Of a DNA stretch of 64,000 nt, positions 53,801-62,767 are shown in pieces. The DNA comes from Spirosoma endophyticum (GTDB taxonomy: Bacteria > Bacteroidota > Bacteroidia > Cytophagales > Spirosomataceae): contig NZ_FOLQ01000013.1 of the NCBI RefSeq assembly GCF_900112365.1, positions 1-64,000 of the forward strand. The letters are read 5' to 3'. How positions within the stretch are numbered: position 1 is the first letter of the stretch; each line of letters begins with the position of its first letter. The translations under genes and the position numbers were made by a program. The notes under the pieces were generated by a model. The model saw only the letters and a program-made list of their open reading frames with translations, ran no database searches and had not been told where the DNA came from.

Positions 53801-53886
53801 CGGGTTCAAATACGGCTATTGGTATTGACAACCTTGTATATCCACAAGCCCGATCGTATCTGGGTGGTTTACAAATTACATTTTAA
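50824..53886 (+). CDS. susC: SusC/RagA-family TonB-linked outer-membrane receptor
   Basis: The frame opens at a TTG (50818), but the ATG at 50824 starts a signal peptide (MQSTLSLRTVVGLVGLLLTTLMGQAQA); 1020 residues. A carboxypeptidase-like domain (ITGRVTDAGTNDGLPGVNVVVKG), the SusC signature SLNEVVVVGYGTQRK, the plug block GGNISVRIRGTNSINGNSEPLYIVDGI with ILKDASASAIYGSRAANGV, and a 22-strand barrel follow. It imports oligosaccharides across the outer membrane with TonB energy, together with the SusD lipoprotein just downstream. First gene of the locus controlled from the 50563-50610 region. Confidence 0.97.
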   Translation: MQSTLSLRTVVGLVGLLLTTLMGQAQAPRATTITGRVTDAGTNDGLPGVNVVVKGSQQGTTTNATGQYTMSVPATNATLTFSYIGYVPQEVAVANRSTIDIALQADDRSLNEVVVVGYGTQRKIETTGSIASVKSADLVQTPVSNVAQGLQARVSGVQVSQNTGAPGGNISVRIRGTNSINGNSEPLYIVDGIQISNGSSNSSEINNVSPLSTINPNDIESVEILKDASASAIYGSRAANGVVLITTKRGKTGATRVTIDSYYGVQKVNKTLPLLNAAEFAQVENETFKNNYYQNPSSLGEGTDWQKIIFREAPIQSHQLSINGGTEKTQLALSANYFNQDGIIINSNFKRYSYRLNVDHRISDRIKIGTSILGSYAVNAGVTTGSQTIGDAAVVTNTILGAAVGAPPTLQPYREDGSIFPFGEQANGQYREVINPLNYTAILNQTAIRRTLANLYGDVSILKGLTYRASFNIDMQNSLRDTYSPRSIVNRTDLNDNSGTGSKTNTNSMALLHESILTYNTTFAKDHSFKATAVFGTQVENYNQNQINANGFPNDATQNEALQLALNRTVSSYRSTQRLDSYLGRINYGFKDKYFLDLTARIDGSSRFGANHKYGLFPAISAGWRLIEEPFIKSVSWLSDLKLRASYGITGNAAGIDPYQSLATVSAPNPGSDYNINHAYMIGINPSGIANPDLRWERSGQTDIGLDVAFLNNRISLIMDVYKKTTKDLLYVKTLPLSSGYATITGNYASLENKGLELAVNARILEGPLKWSLSANATFNRNKLLDLDGGTTQERFVTAYSILQVGSPLGLFKTYVFDGINQTGETILPGYGGTLGSQKVKDLNGDGTISSADQIITGNPNPKFIYGFSTNLSYKGFDFSAFLSGSQGNDIYNASRLSFSLPLGQRNMLKGVVNRWTPTNPSTEYPAPAQGGRMPVSNYVVEDGSYLRCKNVTLGYSLPRIKGIQQIRVYVSANNLFTITKYSGFDPEVNTYAGSNTAIGIDNLVYPQARSYLGGLQITF

Positions 53887-54027
53887 AAGGTGAAATCGGA
53901 CCGCCCGGAGCGAATGAGTGAACGAGCGAAAAATTGCATCCGCCACTCATTGACCCGTACACTACCTTTTCAATTTGCGTTGGTGGTCTCGCTCTTTTAC
54001 TCATTTATTCTTTCGCTCTTTAAGTAC

Positions 54028-55503
54028 ATGAAAAAGATACTCATTCCTATACTCGCGGCTTTCTGTCTGGCAAGCTGCAAACTGGACGAAACAATTTATT
54101 CGTCCATTTATACCGAAGCCTTTTACAAAACGGCCTCCGATGCCGAGAAAGGGTTAATTGCGGCCTATGATCCCCTGGCCGATATGTACAGCGGCCCGGC
54201 GATGACGATGGTGCCCGATTTCAGCGATGATCAAACGTACCCACGGGGCGTTGTTGGCCGTAACACATTGACGCTCTTCTCCTACGACATCAATTACACC
54301 GTCCAGAAGAGTAATTCCCGGACCAACGAATCGCCCCAGCAAATATGGGCGTCGGGCTACGATGGCATCGAAAAGACCAACTGGATTATCACCAAAGTGC
54401 CCGCGGCCAACATGGACGAAACGCGTAAGAAGCAGATTATCGGAGAAGCCTATTACCTGCGGGCCTTCTATATGTGGGCGTTGACCAAAAACTTTGGTGA
54501 TGTTGTGATCAAAACAACGCCCAGCTATTCGGAAGCCGATGCAGTTGTAGGGAAGAGCACGAAAGCCGATGTCTACAAGCAGATTTACAGCGATCTGGAT
54601 CAGGCCTTTGCCGCTGGTCTACCCTCCTATCCGGCCGTGGACAAAGGTCGTCCGTCGAAAGAAGTCGTTAACGCCTTGTATGCAAAAGCCGCTTTGTATA
54701 ACGAGGATTGGGCGAAAGCGCTTGAAAAAGCACAGGCCGTTATTGCTTCCGGTAAATATTCGCTCATGCCCGATGTACGTAACGTGTACAAATATGATCA
54801 GGAAGATGCCGCCCGTGTCGAGAATATGTGGGCTTATGAAGTGGACCCCATTTCACCCGGTCGGTCGCACCAGTTGACGGGACTTTGTGGCCCTGCCGGT
54901 AGTGCTGGTGCTGAGTATGGCCGAACAACGTTTGGGTCGATGTTCGCCTACATGTCGTTTTATAAATCCTTTAACCCGGTCGATAAACGGCGCCAACTGC
55001 TCGATACGAACTACGTTGATCGAACGGGCAAAGTTATTCCGCAACGTAGCATTACGCCCATCACGACCGAGGGAGTGCTTATTAAGAAATACCAGGACCC
55101 GAATACGACAACGGGGATGATTTGCAATATTCCCATTCTGCGCGTGGCGGATGTATACCTGATTGCTGCGGAGGCCGAAGCCCGACTGAACGGTCCATCA
55201 GCAACAGCTTATGGCTATATCAACACCGTTCGGAAACGCGCTGGGTTAGCGGATTTACAAACGGGGCTCAGTAAAGATGCATTCGTCGATGCCGTGCTTC
55301 AGGAACGTGCCTGGGAGTTTTTCGCGGAGGGAGATCGCTGGTACGACCTCACCCGCACGGGTAAATTCCTGACGGTGATTCCGAAAGCGGTAAACAGTGT
55401 GTATCCAAGTCGGCCTGTGCAGGCAAAAAACAAGTATTTCCCCATTCCGCAGGATGAGCTGAATGCGAACCTGAAACTGGAACAGAATCCAGACTGGAAG
55501 TAA
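54028..55503 (+). CDS. susD: SusD/RagB-family glycan-binding lipoprotein
   Basis: The frame extends upstream to 53890, but the ATG at 54028 starts the lipoprotein signal (MKKILIPILAAFCLASC, lipobox LASC); 491 residues. Typical SusD features are the TPR-rich N-terminal half (AEKGLIAAYDPLADMY, GEAYYLRAFYMWALTKNFGDV, ALYAKAALYNEDWAKALEKAQAVI) and the C-terminal RVADVYLIAAEAEARLN, TVRKRAGLADLQ and VLQERAWEFFAEGDRWYDLTRTG. It forms the lid of the SusC channel at the cell surface and binds the target glycan. 141 bp after susC. Confidence 0.96.
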   Translation: MKKILIPILAAFCLASCKLDETIYSSIYTEAFYKTASDAEKGLIAAYDPLADMYSGPAMTMVPDFSDDQTYPRGVVGRNTLTLFSYDINYTVQKSNSRTNESPQQIWASGYDGIEKTNWIITKVPAANMDETRKKQIIGEAYYLRAFYMWALTKNFGDVVIKTTPSYSEADAVVGKSTKADVYKQIYSDLDQAFAAGLPSYPAVDKGRPSKEVVNALYAKAALYNEDWAKALEKAQAVIASGKYSLMPDVRNVYKYDQEDAARVENMWAYEVDPISPGRSHQLTGLCGPAGSAGAEYGRTTFGSMFAYMSFYKSFNPVDKRRQLLDTNYVDRTGKVIPQRSITPITTEGVLIKKYQDPNTTTGMICNIPILRVADVYLIAAEAEARLNGPSATAYGYINTVRKRAGLADLQTGLSKDAFVDAVLQERAWEFFAEGDRWYDLTRTGKFLTVIPKAVNSVYPSRPVQAKNKYFPIPQDELNANLKLEQNPDWK

Positions 55504-55609
55504 ATAGAACCTTCAACCACCTGAAAGGGGCTCTTGCTGATCTTTGAGTTAGTCAAAGCCCCTTCAGGGGGCGAGAGTTTTCAGTATCATCCTTAACCAT
55601 TCTCTGTCA

Positions 55610-58177
55610 ATGCGTTATATCTGTAAAATTGCTTTTCTGACGTTGTGTTGGTTAACAACCCAGGCGCAGCAGCCGATTTCGCTGACCAACGATCGCGTAA
55701 AGGTCATCTGGACAAATACGCCGAAAGGCTGGGCCATTAGTCAGGTATCCGTGCGAAAAGGGAACCAGTGGGTGAACCTGGCCGCTCCATCCGGCGAAAA
55801 CACCTTGCTGTATGCTGCCGAAAAGCCCTCAGAGAAGGCCGACACTACGTTCAAAGACATGACGGGCCAAGAATTTCCGGGACCCAAATACCACTACCAA
55901 CAGGAACAATGGGCTGAAAGCACCAATCCGGTTTCGCTGAATAAAGCCGGGCAGGCGATTTATTTTTTTCCAAAATCCGCCACCCAAACAGGCAAAACGA
56001 ACGTAGCGTTTCAGCAGGAAACGGACGTAGCGACCATCAAAACAGAATGGTCATTTGATCCAAAATATCCGACGGATATTATTGTTAAACAGACAATTAC
56101 GCCGAAGAAGGACGGCTATTTTTCTCTCGCTTCCCCGACGCTGGCCAGCACAACCGAACAAAACCTGGCCTGGGCGACGGTGCCGGGTTATTTTCAGGGG
56201 AATAAATTCCAGAAAAACTTCGCGCTGGCCTACGCTTACGGCCATGGAATTCCGACGTTGCCCGTCGTGTATCGCGAGCGTTGCGCCAGTACGTTGTGCC
56301 CGATGGTGAGCACAAAAAATGGCGTCACGATTTCGGTTATTCCCGAACCGGGGCTGTCACGTGATCCCTGGGCGGTCGACAAAAGCACTCAGACACACTG
56401 GAACATTGGGTTATCGCATATGAATCGCAAAGCCCAGCTTTCGCCCACGCTTTACTACCCGGTTTTAGGGGAATCGAAATCAGCGATGAAAACGGGGGAT
56501 GCAATCAGCTACACATTTCGATACAGCCTGACCGACAGAGACTGGTTCAAAGCCCTGAATCACGCGGTTTATGACATTTACCAGTTTAAGCAATCGCTGG
56601 CGTTACGTCAGTCAAAACAATCGCTGACGAACCGTATCGAGAAGATGCACCATTACCTGACCGATTCCAAAACGTCCTTGTGGAACATCGAAGAGTTTGA
56701 GGGAAAGAAAATTGGCGCTCAGTCGTATCTAGGCGGTGTGGTTGGCTCAAATAAAGACGCCATGAAAAATTCTGATTATGGCGCCATGTGGATGCTCGCC
56801 AACGCCACCCATGATCCGTTACTAACCAAAAATGTGCTTCCCTACGCGGAGAATTTCAAATTAGCGCAACAGGAAACCGCCGACAACTTCTTCAAGGGTG
56901 CGCCGGAAGGACAGTATTATCTGGCAAAAGCACACAAGTTTGTGGAGGAATGGGGTGAGGTGGTCGAACCAATGGGGCTGACGTATTACACCATGCTCGA
57001 TATTGGTAATATGCTTTTGTTCGAGCCTACCAACACCGAACTCAAGGCACGACTTCGCCTGGGTGCCGACCGTTTGTTAAGCTGGCAAAAGCCAGATGGA
57101 CATTGGGCGGTGGCTTATGACCGGCATTCTGATCAGGAAGTTTTCAAAGACATTCAGGATGTTCGTCCTACGTTTTATGGCCTGATTGTCGCCTATCGAA
57201 TGCTGAACGATCCTAAGTACCTGGCTGCCGCTCGCAAAGGAGCAGACTGGTTCCTTAAAAACGCCATCGAAACGGGGAGCTTTCTGGGCGTTTGCGGAGA
57301 TGCCCGCTACGCCCCTGATTTCGCCACGGGACAGTCGGCGCAGGCGCTGCTGGATCTGTATGATTTAACCAAAGACGTTCGCTATAAAAACGCAGCCATC
57401 ATAGCCGCCAAAATATATACGACGTCGATCTACACACATCCCATTGCCAATCATAACCCAAAGACTGTCAACGGAACGCTCCGTGAAGATTGGGAGATTT
57501 CGCAGACGGGCCTAAGCTTTGAACATGGTGGCATTTTTGGATCGGCCAATCGGGCAGGCCCCATTCAGTTGTGCAGCCACGCAGGCTTGTTTATCCGCAT
57601 GTATCAACTCACGAAAGAACCCATTTTCGCCGATATGGCTCGCGCTGGAGCCATTGGTCGTGATGCTTTCGTTGAACCAAAAACAAGTGTAGCGTCCTAT
57701 TACTGGAATGCCATGAATCGGGGCGCTGGGCCCTATCCGCACCACGCCTGGTGGCAAATCGGCTGGCTAACCGACTACCTTCTGGCCGAAGCAGAACTAC
57801 GTTCGGCAGGTAAAGTGACCTTCCCGCGCGGCTTTGTGACGCCTAAAGTGGGACCGCACCAGACATATGGCTTCAAAGCTGGAACGGTATACGGCCAACC
57901 CGCTACGTTGCTCATTCAGGATAGCCTGGTCCAACCCAGCAGCCCCGTTATTGACTATGTACTGGCTCGTTCTGCCGATCAGAAAAAGCTGTATGTCGTT
58001 CTGCAAAACAACCGGGCGCAACCAACCACGGCAACCATCAAACTGAATCCTGATGTACTGAATAAACGTATCACTGAAGTTAAATGGATTCCTACGAATC
58101 AGGTCATTTCTGCTGATGCTATTTCGCTCGATTTACCAGGTTTCGGGCAACAGGTGCTGGAAATTGATTTGCAGTGA
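55610..58177 (+). CDS. large exported hydrolase-like protein of unknown specificity
   Basis: An 855-residue protein with a signal peptide (MRYICKIAFLTLCWLTTQAQ). The first ~320 residues look like a beta-sandwich (ISLTNDRVKVIWTNTPKGWAI, IIVKQTITPKKDGYFSLASP). Residues ~350-760 are helix-rich and suggest an alpha/alpha toroid (AMWMLANATHDPLLTKNVLPYAENF, DRLLSWQKPDGHWAVAYDRH, GLIVAYRMLNDPKYLAAARKGADWFL, GQSAQALLDLYDLTKDVRYKNAA). The C-terminal ~90 residues are a small beta domain. The layout resembles polysaccharide lyases or toroidal hydrolases, but no specific family or catalytic pair was recognised. Position right after susD argues for glycan breakdown. Confidence 0.65.
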   Translation: MRYICKIAFLTLCWLTTQAQQPISLTNDRVKVIWTNTPKGWAISQVSVRKGNQWVNLAAPSGENTLLYAAEKPSEKADTTFKDMTGQEFPGPKYHYQQEQWAESTNPVSLNKAGQAIYFFPKSATQTGKTNVAFQQETDVATIKTEWSFDPKYPTDIIVKQTITPKKDGYFSLASPTLASTTEQNLAWATVPGYFQGNKFQKNFALAYAYGHGIPTLPVVYRERCASTLCPMVSTKNGVTISVIPEPGLSRDPWAVDKSTQTHWNIGLSHMNRKAQLSPTLYYPVLGESKSAMKTGDAISYTFRYSLTDRDWFKALNHAVYDIYQFKQSLALRQSKQSLTNRIEKMHHYLTDSKTSLWNIEEFEGKKIGAQSYLGGVVGSNKDAMKNSDYGAMWMLANATHDPLLTKNVLPYAENFKLAQQETADNFFKGAPEGQYYLAKAHKFVEEWGEVVEPMGLTYYTMLDIGNMLLFEPTNTELKARLRLGADRLLSWQKPDGHWAVAYDRHSDQEVFKDIQDVRPTFYGLIVAYRMLNDPKYLAAARKGADWFLKNAIETGSFLGVCGDARYAPDFATGQSAQALLDLYDLTKDVRYKNAAIIAAKIYTTSIYTHPIANHNPKTVNGTLREDWEISQTGLSFEHGGIFGSANRAGPIQLCSHAGLFIRMYQLTKEPIFADMARAGAIGRDAFVEPKTSVASYYWNAMNRGAGPYPHHAWWQIGWLTDYLLAEAELRSAGKVTFPRGFVTPKVGPHQTYGFKAGTVYGQPATLLIQDSLVQPSSPVIDYVLARSADQKKLYVVLQNNRAQPTTATIKLNPDVLNKRITEVKWIPTNQVISADAISLDLPGFGQQVLEIDLQ

Positions 58178-58198
58178 GTTCGGTGTTTACCCCTCCCC

Positions 58199-58305
58199 AA
58201 CCCCTCCCCTTGAAATAAGGGGAGGGGCTAGTTTCCGCAAGTCACTCCTCTCCTGTTTTCAGGGGCTGGGTTAGGACGGTCGGCCGTTGCCGTGGGGTAA
58301 TTGCA
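58199..58305. repeat. dispersed GC-rich palindromic repeat (family C, copy 2)
   Basis: Contains a hairpin CCCCTCCCCTT/AAGGGGAGGGG (58201-58227) and, at 58268-58300, the inverse of the family C block (GGGTTAGGACGGTCGG...GGGGTAA). It fills most of the gap between the toroid-like gene and the symporter gene. Confidence 0.75.
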
Positions 58306-58330
58306 ATAAAAAGAACAGCTAAAACCAATT

Positions 58331-60055
58331 ATGAATACAACCATAGATACCGCCGTCATCGTCATTTTTTCGGCTTTTGTACTAGCAATCGGAATGCTCT
58401 TTGCCCGAACGGGGCGGAATCTAAAGTCCTTCTTTGCGGGTGGAGAAGCGGTGCCGTGGTTCATTGGTGGACTATCGCTATTCATGAGTTTTTTTTCCGC
58501 CGGTACGTTCGTAGCCTGGGGGTCCATTGCCTACAAACACGGCTGGGTGGCCATTACTATCCAATGGACCATGTGTATTGGCGCACTCATCACGGGGCTT
58601 TATCTGGCGCCACGCTGGAAAGCAACGGGTGCGCTCACAGCCGCCGAGTTTATCCGGGCGCGACTGGGCGAAACGGTTCAGAAAGTGTATATCTTCATTT
58701 TTACGCTGGTGTCGCTGTTCATCAAAGGATCGGTGCTGTATCCGGTTGCCAAACTGGTCAGTTCGTCGCTCAATTTGCCGCTGGTTCCCTGCACCATCGG
58801 GCTGGGCTTATTCATGATTGCCTACACCGCCGTGGGTGGCTTGTGGGCCGTGATGGTCACCGACATTTTGCAGTTTGTGGTGCTGTCGGCAGCGGTGTTT
58901 ATTCTGCTGCCCCTGTCGCTGGACAAAGTGGGCGGCTGGAACGGATTCACCAGCAATGTACCGGACGATTTCTTCAACCTGCTGAATGGCGAATATACTT
59001 TCGGATTCATTGCCGCTTTTGTCATTTACCATATTTGCTACATCGGCGGCAACTGGACATTTGTGCAACGTTACACGAGCGTCGACAGTCCGAAGTCAGC
59101 CAAAAAAGTGGCGTTTCTGTTTGCGGGCCTGTATCTCATTAGTCCTGTCATCTGGATGATGCCACCCATGATTTACAAGGCCATCAACCCATCCTTAACC
59201 GGGCTTGATACCGAAAACGCCTACCTGATGATCTGCAAACTTGTTCTACCGCCGGGTTTGCTGGGTCTGATGCTGACGGGCATGTACTTCTCGACCTCCG
59301 CCAGTGCCAATACCGCCCTGAACGTAGTGTCGGCAGTTTTTACGAACGACATCTACAAAGGGTTGATCAATCCAGCGGCTTCGGACAAGAAACTAATGCG
59401 TGTGGCGCGTGGCTCATCCTGGGTCTTTGGCCTGGGCATGATTGTAATTGCGTTGCTGGTTCCGGCAGCGGGTGGTATCGTCAACGTAGTGTTGAGCATC
59501 TCGTCCATTTCCGGCGGGCCGCTGCTGGCCCCTCCCCTCTGGGCGTTATTTTCCAAACGTCTGAATAGCCGGACGACACTTTGGGTTACGGGTATTGGCC
59601 TGACCGTCAATCTATTTTTCAAGGCATTATCGCCCATCCTTTTCGATGTCAAGCTAACACGGGGCGAAGAAACCATCGTTGGCGTGGGCCTGCCGTTGTT
59701 GTTATTACTGGCCTACGAACTCTATGCCCGATCGAAAGACGTAGTAGCCGCCGAGTATTATCAATACCTGATCAGCCGTCAGCAAAAGCGCGACGATGCC
59801 CAGGTCGAATCACCGGAAGAGGCCTACGCGGTAAAAAAACAGAACCGCTTTGGGCTACAGGTCATTGCAGGATCATTGGTTTTTACGGCCCTGATGTTGT
59901 GCGGCCTGAGTTTCCTAACCACACAGGGAGCCACGATAACAGCCGTAATTTCTGGCGTGGTGCTGGTAGCAGCATTGATTCCCTGGCAGGCGTCGAAACG
60001 CGTTCAACTATCAAGTCCGGCACCAGTCGAGAAACTCATCAATTCGAATAACTGA
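58331..60055 (+). CDS. sodium:solute symporter (SSS family)
   Basis: A 574-residue inner-membrane transporter of about 13-14 helices. Family motifs are FFAGGEAVPWFIGGLSLFMSFFSAGTFVAWGSIAY near the N-terminus, VGGLWAVMVTDILQFVVL for the sodium-site helix, and GMYFSTSASANTALNVVSAVFTNDIY. Within the locus it most likely takes up the monosaccharide or uronic acid released by the periplasmic enzymes with sodium. Its last 45 bases overlap, on the opposite strand, the 3' end of the PIN toxin pseudogene. Confidence 0.94.
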   Translation: MNTTIDTAVIVIFSAFVLAIGMLFARTGRNLKSFFAGGEAVPWFIGGLSLFMSFFSAGTFVAWGSIAYKHGWVAITIQWTMCIGALITGLYLAPRWKATGALTAAEFIRARLGETVQKVYIFIFTLVSLFIKGSVLYPVAKLVSSSLNLPLVPCTIGLGLFMIAYTAVGGLWAVMVTDILQFVVLSAAVFILLPLSLDKVGGWNGFTSNVPDDFFNLLNGEYTFGFIAAFVIYHICYIGGNWTFVQRYTSVDSPKSAKKVAFLFAGLYLISPVIWMMPPMIYKAINPSLTGLDTENAYLMICKLVLPPGLLGLMLTGMYFSTSASANTALNVVSAVFTNDIYKGLINPAASDKKLMRVARGSSWVFGLGMIVIALLVPAAGGIVNVVLSISSISGGPLLAPPLWALFSKRLNSRTTLWVTGIGLTVNLFFKALSPILFDVKLTRGEETIVGVGLPLLLLLAYELYARSKDVVAAEYYQYLISRQQKRDDAQVESPEEAYAVKKQNRFGLQVIAGSLVFTALMLCGLSFLTTQGATITAVISGVVLVAALIPWQASKRVQLSSPAPVEKLINSNN

Positions 60056-60418
60056 TAAGCGGGGAAATTCTATGTCACGGAGGATAGAAAAATGGCGGTC
60101 TTCAGAAACCAAATGGTCTGCATTCGCAACCAATGCACAATCAGCGTATTTGTTATCGTCGGGGTCATTATGCATTAATCCCCACTCAAAATATATGGAT
60201 TGCAACGAGCAGTTTTCAAGCGAGAGGAGAAGCTTTACAACATTATCAGCAACCGAAGGGGAGGCTTACTCGGCTAATTTTTCATGGTATTCCGATAAAA
60301 TATCATTACTCAGGATCAACTCAAACTTGCCCCCTTTTAAGGAATCAAAAATCGGTCGATATTTTGACGTAACAGGAAGGGAAATCAGTAGAACGTTTAT
60401 ATCCAGTACAACTCTCAT
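60011..60418 (-). pseudogene. PIN-domain toxin (COG1569-type) interrupted by an in-frame stop
   Basis: Translation of the minus strand from the ATG at 60418 gives MRVVLDINVLLISLPVTSKY, a typical PIN start with the first catalytic Asp, then KFELILSNDILSEYHEKLAE with the conserved Glu, and then a TAA at codon 51 (60266-60268). The same frame continues without shift through VADNVVKLL, LQSIYFEW, NDPDDNKYADCALVANADHLVSEDRHF (the C-terminal acidic residues) to a normal end at 60011. All PIN acidic residues are thus present but split by one nonsense codon. PIN toxins are ribonucleases neutralised by the adjacent antitoxin. Either a recent inactivation or a sequencing error. Confidence 0.82.
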
Positions 60419-60621
60419 CGAACAGAGGAACTACGCAAATGCTCATTTTTCCAGTTCTCGATGGTCTGCTCATTCCACCCTTTTTCTTGCCATAACTGAT
60501 CCATTTCGCTGTCAATTCGCTGGGCAAAATAATCAGCCAGCAAAAGTCGAATTTCCTTTAACTCTTCTTCAGAAACGGTATAAGGATACAACTTCAGTAA
60601 TTCCATTTGAAGATTGCTCAA
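60415..60621 (-). CDS. antitoxin of the PIN toxin-antitoxin pair
   Basis: A 68-residue acidic helical protein (MSNLQMELLKLYPYTVSEEELKEIRLLLADYFAQ, then LWQEKGWNEQTIENWKNEHLR) of the type found directly upstream of COG1569-like PIN toxins. Its stop overlaps the toxin start by 4 bases (ATGA), the usual coupled arrangement. It would bind and neutralise the toxin and repress the operon. The toxin next to it is interrupted. The pair lies antisense between the symporter and GH2 genes. Confidence 0.75.
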   Translation of the reverse strand: MSNLQMELLKLYPYTVSEEELKEIRLLLADYFAQRIDSEMDQLWQEKGWNEQTIENWKNEHLRSSSVR

Positions 60622-60718
60622 TTTGTGGGTATGGTCTGAGAGGTTGCCATAGCGTAATTCTTTTTTACAAATATAATATAAAGCTTACCTGATTTATAAG
60701 TCGTTTTAAACCCAATAT

Positions 60719-62767
60719 ATGACATACCTACGAAACGTTCTGCCCATTCTCTTGATTCTTTGGCTTACACCGACGGCCTTTGCCCAGTATACCATTCGCA
60801 ACCCAAATGCAATTCCTCTCAGTGGCGAGTGGGTGTTTGCGATGGACCCGATGGAGGCTGGTGAGCGAGGAAAATGGTATCGGGAAGATGCGCCCCTCGG
60901 ACGCTGGGATAAAGTGACTGTGCCGCACTGCTTTTCTGTTGATCCACGCTATCAATTTTATACCGGAACAGCCTGGTATCGACGAACTTTTCCCTGGCAA
61001 CCGACCTCTGGCAAACGCGTACTGCTTCACTTCGATGCGTCTTATTACGAAACATCCGTCTGGATCAACGGCCGAAAAGTGGGTACGCACGAAGGTGGAT
61101 ACACGCCTTTTCACTTTGACGTAACAGAATACGTAAAGGCAGGGAACAACGCTATTGCTGTTTCGGTAAACAATAATACCTGGCGGGTTGGCACCATTCC
61201 CGGCGCAAAAGATAACGACCAGCCCAACGACGCATTTCCGGGCTGGGTGAATTATGGCGGTCTGATACGTCCCGTTTACCTGACCGTTGAACCGGATGTC
61301 TATGTCGAAAACGTAAAAACGGAAGCAGTACCGGACTTAGCAAAAAACACGGCTACACTAAAAATCAAAACGCGTATCCGGAACGCAGGTGGACAGGCGA
61401 TCACGCCAAAACTAGCCTTTCGGATCGAGCAAAATGGTAAGCTAATAACGCTAGCCTGGAAACAACAAGCCGGTAACGTAGCCCCCAATCAGACGGCTAT
61501 CGTAGAGGCAGAAACCGTCTTAAAAGCTGCCGATGTAAAGCTGTGGAGCATCGACCAGCCGGTTTTGTATGATGTGCAGGTAATCGCAGCCACAGATACC
61601 GTTCGTACTCATTTCGGAATTCGGAAGGTGGAGGTACGTAATGCTCAATTGTTGCTGAACGGTCAGCCAATAAAAGTGGCGGGTGGCAATCGGGTGGTCG
61701 ATTATGCTGGTTTGGGATCGCTGGAGCCGGATTGGGTGGTTGAGAAAGACATGCGCCTAATGAAAGAAGCGGGTATGGAACTCCATCGCCTGACCCATTA
61801 CACACCTTCCGAAACTGTCTACGACTGGGCCGACCGCAACGGGATGCTCATTATCAGCGAAGCCGGAAACTGGCAGTTAACGCCCCGCGAAATGGACAAC
61901 GACACCATCCGAACCAAATTCCGGCAACAGTTTCGGGAGATGGCCGAGCGCGACTGGAATCACCCCTGCGTAATTGCCTATAGTGTTGGCAATGAATACT
62001 TATCCGAGCAACCGGCGGGGCAACGCTGGACGAAAGACATGATCGCCTACGCCCGCGAACTCGACCCGACCCGACTCTATACCTTCGCGTCCATGCGGCT
62101 CAATACATTACCCAAAAAGCCGGAAGACGAAGCCAGTCAGTATTGCGATTTCATCTCGACCAATACGTATGGCAACCACACGAATGTCCTGAAACACATT
62201 CATTCGCTTTATCCTGATAAACCGATTTTCATCAGTGAATATGGTACGCGGGCTGACGGAAAAGATAACGAAGCGGGACAGGTCAGCCACATCGAGAAAT
62301 TCCTGACCGATATTCGGCAGTTGCCCTATGTAGTGGGCGCTTCGTGGTGGTCGTTCAACGATTACCTGAGTCGGCATGATGGCACAAATCCTGATGGCAC
62401 ACGCCCCTGGGGACTGGTTCGTGGAGATCGCTCGAAACGACCACTCTACAAAACCCATCAGACTGGTATGGCACCCGTTACGGTTGAAAAAGTGAGTTGG
62501 GAAGTTGGGAGCGAAGGCGTCCATACCCTTAAACTCCGGGTAACAGCCCGCAATGATTTCCCGGCCTATGCCATCCGGAATTATCACTTGAAAGCAAATA
62601 ATACAAGCCTGCTTATTCCCGATTTGCAACCGGGTCAACAGGCTACATTATCTATCCCTGTCCGCGGTTTCGACAAAACATTGGTGGCGGAAGTCATCAA
62701 ACCGACAGGCTTTTCAATTCTTACACAAACCATTGACTTATCGAATGATACGCGAACAGGCAACTGA
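60719..62767 (+). CDS. exported GH2 beta-glycosidase
   Basis: A 682-residue protein with a signal peptide (MTYLRNVLPILLILWLTPTAFAQ). The GH2 sugar-binding domain is clear (YTGTAWYRRTFPW, TSVWINGRKVGTHEGGYTPFHFDVTE), followed by an immunoglobulin-like domain and the TIM barrel. The acid/base glutamate is E426 in YSVGNEYLSEQ and the nucleophile E507 in FISEYGTRADG. The short length and the motif wording are nearer to beta-glucuronidases than to long beta-galactosidases, but specificity is not fixed by the sequence. It acts in the periplasm. The next gene starts 23 bases before its stop. Confidence 0.93.
   Translation: MTYLRNVLPILLILWLTPTAFAQYTIRNPNAIPLSGEWVFAMDPMEAGERGKWYREDAPLGRWDKVTVPHCFSVDPRYQFYTGTAWYRRTFPWQPTSGKRVLLHFDASYYETSVWINGRKVGTHEGGYTPFHFDVTEYVKAGNNAIAVSVNNNTWRVGTIPGAKDNDQPNDAFPGWVNYGGLIRPVYLTVEPDVYVENVKTEAVPDLAKNTATLKIKTRIRNAGGQAITPKLAFRIEQNGKLITLAWKQQAGNVAPNQTAIVEAETVLKAADVKLWSIDQPVLYDVQVIAATDTVRTHFGIRKVEVRNAQLLLNGQPIKVAGGNRVVDYAGLGSLEPDWVVEKDMRLMKEAGMELHRLTHYTPSETVYDWADRNGMLIISEAGNWQLTPREMDNDTIRTKFRQQFREMAERDWNHPCVIAYSVGNEYLSEQPAGQRWTKDMIAYARELDPTRLYTFASMRLNTLPKKPEDEASQYCDFISTNTYGNHTNVLKHIHSLYPDKPIFISEYGTRADGKDNEAGQVSHIEKFLTDIRQLPYVVGASWWSFNDYLSRHDGTNPDGTRPWGLVRGDRSKRPLYKTHQTGMAPVTVEKVSWEVGSEGVHTLKLRVTARNDFPAYAIRNYHLKANNTSLLIPDLQPGQQATLSIPVRGFDKTLVAEVIKPTGFSILTQTIDLSNDTRTGN

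Noticed and set aside
58456-59142. A 228-codon plus-strand frame within the symporter gene
   Set aside because: It is in another frame of a clear SSS transporter and is rich in His, Arg and Cys without a recognisable fold.
60072-60692. A 206-codon plus-strand frame over the toxin-antitoxin region
   Set aside because: The minus strand gives a recognisable PIN toxin and antitoxin with ATGA coupling; the plus frame lacks motifs and looks like the shadow.
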